From Pseudomonas monsensis (lineage in GTDB: Bacteria; Pseudomonadota; Gammaproteobacteria; Pseudomonadales; Pseudomonadaceae), in the NCBI RefSeq assembly GCF_014268495.2, contig NZ_CP077087.1:3413501-3477500 (forward strand): 64,000 nucleotides of DNA, in the 5' to 3' direction. Positions within the stretch are counted from its first letter, which is position 1; every line of letters begins with the position of its first letter. Shown piece after piece: positions 15,302-23,422 of this stretch. Both the position numbers and the translations under genes were made by a program. The notes beneath the pieces are model-generated. The model worked only from the letters and a program-made list of their open reading frames with translations, was not told where the DNA came from and ran no database searches.

Positions 15302-16822
15302 GTGAAGCGTGATTCCCACCTGGTGGTGCTTTTGCTGTTGGTCATTGGCTGCTCTCTCGCGTCATTGACGGTGTGGAAGGTATTGGCCTCCCGTGAGCGG
15401 GCACTGGAGGAGGTGAATGTCCATGGCTTGAACCTGACCCAGGCGCTGGCGACTTACTCCGAGGGCATTGTCCGCCAGAGTTCGCTGCTTTTGCTCGGGC
15501 TCGTCGAGCGTCTGGAGACCGAAGGCAGCGGCCCTGCCCAGATTCAGCGACTGACTGCACTGGTCGAGCGCCAGGAACCGCTGATGCCACAGCTCAGTGG
15601 CATCACGATCTACGACACTCAGGGCCGCTGGCTGATGTCCTCCAACCGGCCGATTCCAGCCGGGGCCAATAGCAGTGATCGGGTCTATTTCATCCATCAC
15701 CGTGACGATCCGTCCCGCGAGACCTTTATCGGTCCGCCGATCCAGAGCCGCTCCAATCAGGAATGGGTGATCACCGTCAGCCGTCGCTTCAATGGTCCCG
15801 ATGGCGAGTTCGCCGGTGTGGTGGCGGTGACCCTTGGGGTGGAAAATTTCCTGCGACTGTTTGGAAAAATCGATGTGGGGCAGGAGGGCGCGATCGGTTT
15901 GTCCTATACCGATGGCACGTTGCTGGTTCGCTATCCTTTCCGCGAACAGGACATGGGCCGCAACTTTTCCAAATCGCCCATCTACGCCAAATACCTGGTT
16001 GATCGATCCGTCGGCACTGCGTCGTTCACCTCCAGCCTGGATGGTGTGGAAAGGCTCTACGCTTTTCGCAAGAGCGACCGGCTGCCGCTGATCACGACCG
16101 TCGCCCTCGGCAAGCGCGAAGCCCTTGCTGCGTGGCGAATGGAGGCGTTGCTGTCGGCGGTGGTGGTCACCGGATTGCTCGGCCTGACGGGGCTGATCGG
16201 CTGGTTTCTGATCCTCGATATCCGCCGGCGCACGGCGGCCGAGGATCAATTGCGCGGGGCTCAGCAGCAGTTGCTGTCGTCAAACCGGCAACTTGAGTTG
16301 CTGGCGATGAAAGACGCCCTGACCGGTCTGGCCAACCGGCGCTGGTTTGATGAGAGCCTGGCGATGGAAGCCCGACGAGCACAGCGTGACGGCACGACGC
16401 TGGCCTTGCTGATGATTGATATCGACTACTTCAAGCGTTTTAACGATGCGTTCGGGCATGTGGCTGGCGACGCCTGCCTGCAGAGGGTGGGCCGCATTCT
16501 CGAAGCGTGTGTCAGGCGGCCGTCGGATCTGGTGGCTCGCTATGGCGGCGAAGAGATGGGCATCATCATGCCTGACACCGACAGTGATGGTGCCGCCGTG
16601 GTGGCGCAACTGATCCTCGACCGTTTGCAGCAAGAGCATATTGCGCACGACACCAGTCCGTTCGGTCGGCTCAGTGTGAGCATCGGCATGGCGACCGCTA
16701 GCGGTTCTCGACTGGACAATGTGCAGGGGTTGATCGAGATGGCAGATCAGGCGTTGTACAGCGCGAAGGCGCAGGGTCGTAACCGTTTCGTGCGGGGGAT
16801 TAGTGAGAGCGAATCCGGGTAA
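15302..16822 (+). CDS. Membrane sensor diguanylate cyclase (dCache-like sensor + GGDEF, GGEEM variant)
   Basis: A 506-residue protein with an N-terminal helix (about 8-25), a periplasmic PDC/Cache-type sensor (about 30-280, with GITIYDTQGRWLMSSNRP), a second helix (about 285-308) and a C-terminal GGDEF domain. The A-site reads GGEEM, keeping the two acids but with Met in place of Phe. RPSD sits five residues before it, an intact RxxD inhibitory site. It probably makes c-di-GMP in response to an external ligand. The start is GTG 15302 after AAGGTAG. A bidirectional terminator follows. Confidence 0.87.
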   Translation: MKRDSHLVVLLLLVIGCSLASLTVWKVLASRERALEEVNVHGLNLTQALATYSEGIVRQSSLLLLGLVERLETEGSGPAQIQRLTALVERQEPLMPQLSGITIYDTQGRWLMSSNRPIPAGANSSDRVYFIHHRDDPSRETFIGPPIQSRSNQEWVITVSRRFNGPDGEFAGVVAVTLGVENFLRLFGKIDVGQEGAIGLSYTDGTLLVRYPFREQDMGRNFSKSPIYAKYLVDRSVGTASFTSSLDGVERLYAFRKSDRLPLITTVALGKREALAAWRMEALLSAVVVTGLLGLTGLIGWFLILDIRRRTAAEDQLRGAQQQLLSSNRQLELLAMKDALTGLANRRWFDESLAMEARRAQRDGTTLALLMIDIDYFKRFNDAFGHVAGDACLQRVGRILEACVRRPSDLVARYGGEEMGIIMPDTDSDGAAVVAQLILDRLQQEHIAHDTSPFGRLSVSIGMATASGSRLDNVQGLIEMADQALYSAKAQGRNRFVRGISESESG

Positions 16823-16850
16823 CGTCGTCAGACCTCGGTTTATCGTCGAG

Positions 16851-16885
16851 CATAAAAAAACCGGCCTTGCGCCGGTTTTTTTATG
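16851..16885. terminator. Bidirectional intrinsic terminator
   Basis: A perfect 15-bp inverted repeat, CATAAAAAAACCGGC and its complement, with a 5-base loop. The A-run on one side and T-run on the other make it work for both the diguanylate cyclase (plus) and the porin (minus), which meet here tail to tail. Confidence 0.9.
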
Positions 16886-16896
16886 CTGCGAATGCC

Positions 16897-18186
16897 TTAG
16901 AGCGCCGCTTTTACCTGCAAGCCAAACACCAATGCATTGTCGATGTCCTGCCCGGAAAACGCGCCCGGCTCGATGATGTATTGCACATTGGGGCGCAAGG
17001 TCAGCCACGGGGTGGCCTGGTAACCGTAACCGAGTTCGATCAACTGTTCGGCACTGTCCAGGTTCGGGAATGCCGCGCCGTTGGCCTGCGCCGCCTCTTG
17101 CTGCACGTCACGACTGCGCGGGTTCGGCACGGCCCGGCCATAACCGAGCGCGAGGGTGTCACGCGGGCGCCCTTCGAACGGTTTGTATAGCACCACGCCA
17201 GTGCCGTACCACTTGCTGAACGGCGAAGCCGCTTCGCTGGCGGCCGAGTATTGACCGAAGGCGTGCAGACTGCGGCCCTCGGACGATGCCGAACGCCACA
17301 CGGCCTGGTCGATCAGCAGGTAATGACCGCCGCGGCCGGACACCTCTTTATCGCTGCCGATGCGTTTCACGTCGGAGCTGTCGTAGTAGTAGCCAAGCTT
17401 GTATTCGCCGGGCAACTGCCCCGCGCGCTTGTAGACCAGTTCGATCGGCACCACAGTGCCCGTGGTGTGCTTCGGTCCCAAGTGCCAGGCACGACTGGAA
17501 TTGCCGTTGCTTTGCGGATCGACATTGAACGCGGCGACGCGCAGCTGCCACGCCGACGACAGGTCGTACTTCACCCGCACGCCGAGATGGGCATTGGGGT
17601 AGTTGGTCCAGCCGCTGCCACCGGACATGTTCAACGGATGGCCGCAGAAGCCGGCGTTCATGAAGTTGCAGAGAATGCCGCTGTCGAGGCCACCAAGGTC
17701 GTTGCCCATGGCCATGTAACCCAGCTTCACGTTGAGCGCCGGGGTGAACAGGCTGCGCTCGTAGCTGAGCTCGGTCAGGCGGGTGTAGAGGCCGCCGTAG
17801 TTTTCCTGAATCGGCAGACGGTTGCCGACCAGGTCTTCCGAGGCGCTGTTGCCGCGCCGGTCGTTGATGGTCAACTGGACCTTGCCGGCGTTCTCCACGC
17901 CATACAGCTTGCTCAGGTCGAACTGTGCGCCGAGCTTGATGTTCTGCGAGTAACGGCCCGAGCGATGCAGGCCGCCGTCGGCGTTGTAAGCCATTTCACC
18001 GGTGTAGTCACCGGTGAATTTGATGCCGTCTTCGTCCATCTGGTGGCGCAAGCCACCCCAGTCGCCGGTCAGGGTATTGCGGCTGAGGAGGTTGGCATCG
18101 GTGTCGGCAAAGGCGGGCAGGGTGGCGCTGCAGGTCAGGCCCAACAGCACGCCGTTGAGCCAGCCGGTATGAGAAAAACGAAACAT
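16897..18186 (-). CDS. oprB: OprB-family carbohydrate-selective porin
   Basis: A 429-residue outer-membrane beta-barrel with a signal peptide (MFRFSHTGWLNGVLLGL..., cleavage near PAFA-DTD). NLLSRNTLTGDWGGLRHQMD is the conserved OprB N-terminal block, and the C-terminus ends in the alternating pattern LVFGLQVKAAL. ATG 18186 is chosen so that the signal peptide starts the protein. The porin passes glucose into the periplasm, where the neighbouring glucose dehydrogenase oxidises it. A terminator separates it from gcd. Confidence 0.88.
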   Translation of the reverse strand: MFRFSHTGWLNGVLLGLTCSATLPAFADTDANLLSRNTLTGDWGGLRHQMDEDGIKFTGDYTGEMAYNADGGLHRSGRYSQNIKLGAQFDLSKLYGVENAGKVQLTINDRRGNSASEDLVGNRLPIQENYGGLYTRLTELSYERSLFTPALNVKLGYMAMGNDLGGLDSGILCNFMNAGFCGHPLNMSGGSGWTNYPNAHLGVRVKYDLSSAWQLRVAAFNVDPQSNGNSSRAWHLGPKHTTGTVVPIELVYKRAGQLPGEYKLGYYYDSSDVKRIGSDKEVSGRGGHYLLIDQAVWRSASSEGRSLHAFGQYSAASEAASPFSKWYGTGVVLYKPFEGRPRDTLALGYGRAVPNPRSRDVQQEAAQANGAAFPNLDSAEQLIELGYGYQATPWLTLRPNVQYIIEPGAFSGQDIDNALVFGLQVKAAL

Positions 18187-18253
18187 GGAGATCTTCCTGC
18201 TCAAATCGAGGGCGATAGCGCGAAGCAGCGCGGCACCCTCAGGTGCCGCGCGC

Positions 18254-18286
18254 AAAAGAAAGTGCCCGTGGTCAACACGGGCACTT
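18254..18286 (-). terminator. Intrinsic terminator after gcd
   Basis: AAGTGCCCGTG (18260-18270) and its complement (18276-18286) make an 11-bp stem with loop GTCAA. On the minus strand it directly follows the gcd stop and is followed by TTCTTTT. It separates gcd transcripts from oprB. Confidence 0.85.
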
Positions 18287-18290
18287 CGGC

Positions 18291-20696
18291 TTACGGCAAG
18301 GCGTAGGCCATCACGTAGTCGCCGCGATCGGTCGACTGGCGTGCACCACCGGCGGTGACGACGATGTACTGCTTGCCGGTCTTCGGCGAAACGTAGGTCA
18401 TCGGGCCGCCCTGACTGCCGACGGGCAGGCGCGCTTTCCAGACTTCTTCACCGTTGCCGCTGTTGAAGGCGCGCAGGTAGAAGTCCTGGGTGCCGGCGAT
18501 GAAGATCAAGCCACCTTGGGTCGACAGGGTGCCGCCGAGGGTTGGCAGACCGATCTTGATCGGCAGGTGCATGCGGATGCCCAGGGGACCGGTGTCTTCA
18601 ACGGTGCCGACTGGAACCTGCCAGGCGACTTTCTGCGTCTTCATGTCGATCGCCGTCAGGGTACCGAACGGCGGAGCCTGGCAAGGGATGCCGGCCACCG
18701 ACAGGAAGCGGTTCTTGTTCACCGCATACGGCGTGCCCTTGAGCGGTACGGCGCCCATGCCGGTGTTCAGCGCTTCGCCACCGGACGAGGCCTGCGCCTT
18801 GTTCTGCGACGGGATCATCTGAATCCACAGACCCAGGCGCATGTCGTTGACGAAGATGAAGCCGTGCACCGGGTCAGTGGAGATGCTGCCCCAGTTCATG
18901 CCACCCAGCGAACCCGGGAAGCTCAGGGATTTGTCAGTACCCGGCGCGGTGTACAGGCCGTCATAACGCATCGACTTGAAGTCGATCCGGCACAACAACT
19001 GGTCGTACGGCGTGGCACCCCACATGTCGGATTCGGTCAGGTGCTGCGCGCCGATCTGCGGCATGCCCACCGATTTCGGCTGGGTTGGCGAGTACGGTTC
19101 GTTCGGGATGTTCGCGGCTTTGACCGGGACTTCCTTGACATCGGTCAGCGGCTTGCCGGTGGCACGATCCAGGACATAAATCTGCCCGGCCTTGGTGCCG
19201 ATGACCAGCGCCGGCACGGTTTTGCCGTCCTTGTCGAAGTCGATCAGGCTCGGCTGCATCGGCAGGTCGAAGTCCCAGAGGTCGTTGTGCACGGTCTGGA
19301 ACACCCAGCGCTCATCGCCAGTGCTGGCGTCCAGCGCGAGGATCGAGGCGCCGTAGGTGTGATCGAGTTTGCTGCGCTCGACACCGTAGATGTCGGTGGA
19401 CGAACTGCCCATCGGCAGGAACACGGTGTTGGTCGCCGGGTCGTAGGACATCGGCGCCCAGCTGTTCGGCGTGCTGCGCACATAGGTGCTGCCGTCGGCC
19501 GGTGCCTTTTTATCCTGTGGGTTGCCCGGGTCGAAGGCCCAACGCATGGCGCCGGTGATCACGTCGAAACCACGGATCACGCCGCCCGGCATGTCGGTTT
19601 GCACGTTGTCGGCCACGCGCCCGCCGACCACGACTGTGGTGCCGGCCATCAATGGCGCGGAGGAGAGCTGATAGTAGCTGTCCGGCACATCACCCAGACC
19701 GGCCTTCAGATCAACCTGACCGTTGTTGCCGAAACCCTGGCAGAACTCGCCGGTGTCGGCATCGACCGCGATCAGACGTGCGTCGATGGTGTTGGTCAGC
19801 AGGCGGCGCTGGCAGTTGGCGGCCGGCGCAGGTTTGGCTTCGACGATGCTCGAATTGCCCGGCTGAGCGATGGCCTTGGTGGCATCGAAATAGGCCATGC
19901 CACGGCAACGCTGCCAGACTTTCGACTTGGCGTTGATCGCGTTTTTCCACAGTTCCTTGCCGGTGTCGGCATCCAGCGCGATCAGGTTGTTGTGCGGAGT
20001 GCAGATGAACACCTTGTTGCCGATCTGCAGCGGGGTGAGCTGATCTTCGGCGCCGTTGCCATCGCTCTCGGCGATGTCACCGGTGTGGTAGGTCCACGCG
20101 ACTTTCAGTTTGTCGACGTTGGTGCGGTTGATCTGATCCAGCGCGGCGAAACGGCTGCCACCTTCGGTGTTGCCGTAGTGCGCCCAGTCTTTCTGCGCCT
20201 TGTCCGGCTCCACTGGCGTGAGCCCCGGGCCCGTGCCGGTGGCTGCTACCGTTGGGTGCGCGACAAACATGTTAGCGGCCGCGACGGCCAGGCCGATCGC
20301 GAGTACAGCGGCCAGCGCATAAGCACCGCGCCCTGGAACGCCACCGCTGGCACGCTTGAGCAATGGATAAACCAGCGCGACCACCAGACCCACCGCACTG
20401 AACATGAACAGGCGCGAGAACACCGGCCAGAACACCAGCCCGGCATCGCTCACGGCCCAGATTGCGGTCCCGAGCAGGAACGCCGCAAACAACCACGCAC
20501 CCGCCGGTTTGAAGCGTGCGATCAGCCATCCGGAAACCGCCATCACCAGACCACCCATCAGGAAGTACCACGACCCTCCCAGGCTGACCAACTTCACGCC
20601 GCCAGCAGCGAGCGCCAAGCCGAGCAGGGCGATGATCACGCCCAGCCCGACCAGAATGAATTTAGAAAGGCCAGAGAGGCCTTGACTCTGCTTCAC
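18291..20696 (-). CDS. gcd: Membrane-bound PQQ-dependent glucose dehydrogenase
   Basis: At 801 residues it has the length of m-GDH. About residues 15-145 contain five membrane helices; the rest is an eight-bladed PQQ propeller with repeated tryptophan-docking motifs (for example DADTGKELWK, DASTGDERWVF, NSGNGEEVWKA). It oxidises glucose to gluconolactone in the periplasm and passes electrons to ubiquinone. It follows an AT-rich palindromic region and precedes oprB, the usual pairing in Pseudomonas. The start appears to be GTG at 20696. Confidence 0.93.
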   Translation of the reverse strand: MKQSQGLSGLSKFILVGLGVIIALLGLALAAGGVKLVSLGGSWYFLMGGLVMAVSGWLIARFKPAGAWLFAAFLLGTAIWAVSDAGLVFWPVFSRLFMFSAVGLVVALVYPLLKRASGGVPGRGAYALAAVLAIGLAVAAANMFVAHPTVAATGTGPGLTPVEPDKAQKDWAHYGNTEGGSRFAALDQINRTNVDKLKVAWTYHTGDIAESDGNGAEDQLTPLQIGNKVFICTPHNNLIALDADTGKELWKNAINAKSKVWQRCRGMAYFDATKAIAQPGNSSIVEAKPAPAANCQRRLLTNTIDARLIAVDADTGEFCQGFGNNGQVDLKAGLGDVPDSYYQLSSAPLMAGTTVVVGGRVADNVQTDMPGGVIRGFDVITGAMRWAFDPGNPQDKKAPADGSTYVRSTPNSWAPMSYDPATNTVFLPMGSSSTDIYGVERSKLDHTYGASILALDASTGDERWVFQTVHNDLWDFDLPMQPSLIDFDKDGKTVPALVIGTKAGQIYVLDRATGKPLTDVKEVPVKAANIPNEPYSPTQPKSVGMPQIGAQHLTESDMWGATPYDQLLCRIDFKSMRYDGLYTAPGTDKSLSFPGSLGGMNWGSISTDPVHGFIFVNDMRLGLWIQMIPSQNKAQASSGGEALNTGMGAVPLKGTPYAVNKNRFLSVAGIPCQAPPFGTLTAIDMKTQKVAWQVPVGTVEDTGPLGIRMHLPIKIGLPTLGGTLSTQGGLIFIAGTQDFYLRAFNSGNGEEVWKARLPVGSQGGPMTYVSPKTGKQYIVVTAGGARQSTDRGDYVMAYALP

Positions 20697-20731
20697 GTTG
20701 AATGTCCCGTTGAAATGAGAAGGGGATTATA

Positions 20732-20755
20732 TAGTTAGGTAACTACCTAGTTAAA
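20732..20755. promoter_or_regulatory. AT-rich palindromic site upstream of gcd
   Basis: TAGGTA (20736-20741) and TACCTA (20744-20749) form an inverted repeat with a 2-base centre, flanked by direct TAGTTA copies (20732-20737 and 20748-20753). It lies 35-60 bp before the gcd start codon, the correct place for an operator or promoter element. The binding protein is unknown. Confidence 0.45.
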
Positions 20756-20958
20756 TCATAAATTCAGTAACAAAGCGTTGTCGGTTATCGAATAACGCGC
20801 CTGAGCCGAAACGGCCGTTCTCAGAGGGTTGAAGAGCGCTTGTGAATGACTGAAAAAGTGGTTTTTCTGTCAGGAAAAATGCGGGTTATGACAGTGTTGC
20901 TGTTTTGCCGCACTCAACCGCCGACAGTGCTCAGCCGACGCACGGCGATAAAAACAGC

Positions 20959-21846
20959 TTAGCCCACGTATTGCTCGAGTCCTGACAGCAGCGCCTCGAA
21001 GGTCACTTTGCAGCGCGGACTGTTGCGTAAATCTTCATGCATGGTCAGCCAACTGGTGAGTCTGGGTTTGAAGGGGTGTGCGAGTACGCGCACCAGCGCA
21101 GGGTCACGTTGCGCCACTCGCACCTGGCACACGCCGATGCCCACCCCGGCACGAATCATCGCCAGTTGCGCCAGATCGCTGTCGGTACGCAAGGTGAAGT
21201 GTTCGCGACGCCATTGCGGCAACCAGTGCCTGGCGCTGCGCAGAAAGGGCGTCTCCTGGTCAAAGCCGATCAGCGCGTGTTCAGTGAGCTGTTCCAGTGT
21301 CTGCGGTGTGCCTCGCGCATCGAGGTAGCGGCGGTGAGCATGCAGGCCCAGTTCGATATCGCCGATGCGCCGGGCAATCAGCGAACCTTGCTCGGGCGCA
21401 ACCATGCGCACGGCGATATCAGCCTCGCGGTGCAACAGGTCCTGAACGCGATTGGTCAGGACCAGCTCAACGTTCAGTTCCGGGTACTGTCCTTTTAAGC
21501 CGGCAATAACCGGAGGCAGCACTTCGGCGCCCACGACTTCGCTGGCACTGATGCGCACCGTGCCTCTGACGCCGCTTCCTTGCGCCTCGGCTGCGCGCAA
21601 CAGTGCGGCGGCATTGGCCTGCATGGATTGCGCGAAGGGCTTGAGGGCCTGCGCGGCTTCGGTCGCCAGCAACCCTTGTTGGGAGCGAGTGAACAAACTC
21701 ACGCCCAATTGTTGCTCGAGCGTGTCGATATGGCGCCCGACCGTAGGTTGCGCAACCCCCAGTGCTCGAGCGGCACCCGACAATGATCCTTCCTGCAGCA
21801 CGCTCAGGTACGAGCGGTACAGTTCCCAGCTGATGTTGTTGTCCAT
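20959..21846 (-). CDS. LysR-family transcriptional regulator
   Basis: A 295-residue LTTR with an N-terminal winged HTH (GSLSGAARALGVAQPTVGRH) and a type-2 periplasmic-binding-like effector domain. It is divergent from the epimerase-like gene, with 93 bp between the starts, and is likely to control that gene or itself. No effector can be deduced. Confidence 0.9.
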   Translation of the reverse strand: MDNNISWELYRSYLSVLQEGSLSGAARALGVAQPTVGRHIDTLEQQLGVSLFTRSQQGLLATEAAQALKPFAQSMQANAAALLRAAEAQGSGVRGTVRISASEVVGAEVLPPVIAGLKGQYPELNVELVLTNRVQDLLHREADIAVRMVAPEQGSLIARRIGDIELGLHAHRRYLDARGTPQTLEQLTEHALIGFDQETPFLRSARHWLPQWRREHFTLRTDSDLAQLAMIRAGVGIGVCQVRVAQRDPALVRVLAHPFKPRLTSWLTMHEDLRNSPRCKVTFEALLSGLEQYVG

Positions 21847-21939
21847 GCATAAATGTATAGCTGGTAGCCGATTTTAAGCAATTTCATTGAGTCGACGGCG
21901 CATTCAGACTCTTCTCATTCCATCGAGAGGACGATCAAC

Positions 21940-22959
21940 ATGATCTTGAGTCGACGCGTTTTGGTACTGGGTGCAACGGGAGGTATCGGCGGTGAAGTGG
22001 CGCGCAAGCTGCGCGAATCCGGCTGGCAGGTGTGTGCGCTGCGACGCGGTGGTCGTCCACCTCACGAAGGGGCTGAAGGTTTTACCTGGTTTGACGGGGA
22101 TGCGATGAATCGCCAACAGGTCATGGCGGCGGCACAGGGCTGCTCGGTCATTGTCCACGCGGTCAATCCACCCGGTTATCGTGACTGGGACAAGCGGGTC
22201 TTGCCCATGATCGACAACACCATTGCGGCCGCCATTGCACAAGGGGCGACCATCGTCCTGCCGGGCACTGTTTATAACTACGGGCCAGACGCATTCCCGT
22301 TGCTGCACGAAGACTCACCACAACACCCCGTGACCCGCAAAGGCGCGCTGCGGGTCGAGCTTGAACGACATCTGCGCGAAGCCAGCACCCAGGGATGCCG
22401 GGTAATCATCGTGCGTGCCGGCAACTTTTTCGGGCCGGTGCCGGGCAACAACTGGTTTTCCCAAGGGCTGGTCAAACCGGGGCGGGCAGTCACCCGTGTG
22501 CTGGTACCCAGTGCCAAGGGCATCGGCAATCAATGGGCCTATTTGCCGGATGTCGCCAACACCATGACGCAACTGCTGGAGCGCAGAGAAACGCTTGCAC
22601 CGTTCGCCGCGTTTCATATGGACGGTCATTGGGATGCGGATGGCAGGCAAATGGCCGAAGCCATACGCCGCGTTGTGGCAAGACATGGCGGTAAAACGCC
22701 AAGGATCAAAGCGTTTCCCTGGTGGTTGATCAACGTGTTGTCGCCCTTTGTCGAAACGTTTCGCGAAATGCAGGAGATGCGTTACCTGTGGCAACAACCG
22801 GTAAGGCTGAACGGCGCGCAGTTGCAATCGACCTTGGGTCGCGAGCCGCATACGCCGCTGGATGAAGCTGTGGAGGCGACGCTGGTGGGGTTGGAGTGTG
22901 TTGATCAGTCTTATGATGCCCTCTCTCGCCGTCGGCCCGCAGCGAGAATGCGTTCGTAG
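21940..22959 (+). CDS. NAD-dependent epimerase/dehydratase-family protein
   Basis: A 339-residue extended SDR. GATGGIGGEVARKL (residues 11-24) is the cofactor loop, and VYNYGPDAFPL lies near the usual active-site tyrosine region, although a clean YxxxK is not evident (GALRVELERH follows), so activity may be altered. ATG 21940 is preceded by GAGAGGA. The last 49 bp overlap the end of a minus-strand gene. Context with the divergent LysR suggests an inducible reductase or NmrA-like sensor. Confidence 0.78.
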   Translation: MILSRRVLVLGATGGIGGEVARKLRESGWQVCALRRGGRPPHEGAEGFTWFDGDAMNRQQVMAAAQGCSVIVHAVNPPGYRDWDKRVLPMIDNTIAAAIAQGATIVLPGTVYNYGPDAFPLLHEDSPQHPVTRKGALRVELERHLREASTQGCRVIIVRAGNFFGPVPGNNWFSQGLVKPGRAVTRVLVPSAKGIGNQWAYLPDVANTMTQLLERRETLAPFAAFHMDGHWDADGRQMAEAIRRVVARHGGKTPRIKAFPWWLINVLSPFVETFREMQEMRYLWQQPVRLNGAQLQSTLGREPHTPLDEAVEATLVGLECVDQSYDALSRRRPAARMRS

Positions 22960-23378
22960 AACGTCTCATCAAGCGGAGTTTTTCGCTCCAGCGGACAGCG
23001 CTCAAGAAGGTCTCTGAGCACAGCCACGAGATCGTCGTCACGCACCCTGGTTTCCGCAATGGTTTCAATACAGTCTTTGGGTATCAAAGCGGCCTGGGTG
23101 GCATCGCAAAGAATTGCCCACGGAGCATTGCGTGACCAGACGGCCGCGAGTATTGCTTGTCCTCTTTCAGCATGGTTTCGTGCGTTGGAGTTTGATCCGA
23201 CAGACTGCAGCAGGCGAGGCAGCCGATGCTGACTGGTCACGAAAGCCGCCTGCAGCCCAGGGAATTTTTGTTGGAGCGTCTTATGGCGTCGCCACGCTTG
23301 GTGGACATGGCAGGCGCCGAACTCAAGCGGCTCTGCGGGTGCATCCACGACGTCTGCCCAACTCAACTCTGCAAGCAT
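22911..23378 (-). CDS. Hypothetical protein at the end of the copper-oxidase/caspase operon
   Basis: A 155-residue mostly helical protein (WRRHKTLQQKFPGLQAAFVT; LVAVLRDLLERCPLERKTPL). No domain recognised, no signal peptide or membrane helix. ATG has GGGAGG eight bases upstream, a strong site. It starts 44 bp after the caspase-like gene and is read in the same direction, so it may be the last operon member and could be a partner or inhibitor of the protease (guess). Its 3' end overlaps the epimerase-like gene by 49 bp on the opposite strand. Confidence 0.65.
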   Translation of the reverse strand: MLAELSWADVVDAPAEPLEFGACHVHQAWRRHKTLQQKFPGLQAAFVTSQHRLPRLLQSVGSNSNARNHAERGQAILAAVWSRNAPWAILCDATQAALIPKDCIETIAETRVRDDDLVAVLRDLLERCPLERKTPLDETFYERILAAGRRRERAS

Positions 23379-23422
23379 CTTTTCCTCCCTGAGAACACCT
23401 CGGCCAACGCAGAAAAAACGAA

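Noticed and set aside
18243..20738. Very long plus-strand open frame opposite gcd
   Set aside because: It mirrors the gcd gene, has His/Arg/Gln-rich antisense composition and no ribosome site; the minus frame encodes a clear PQQ dehydrogenase.
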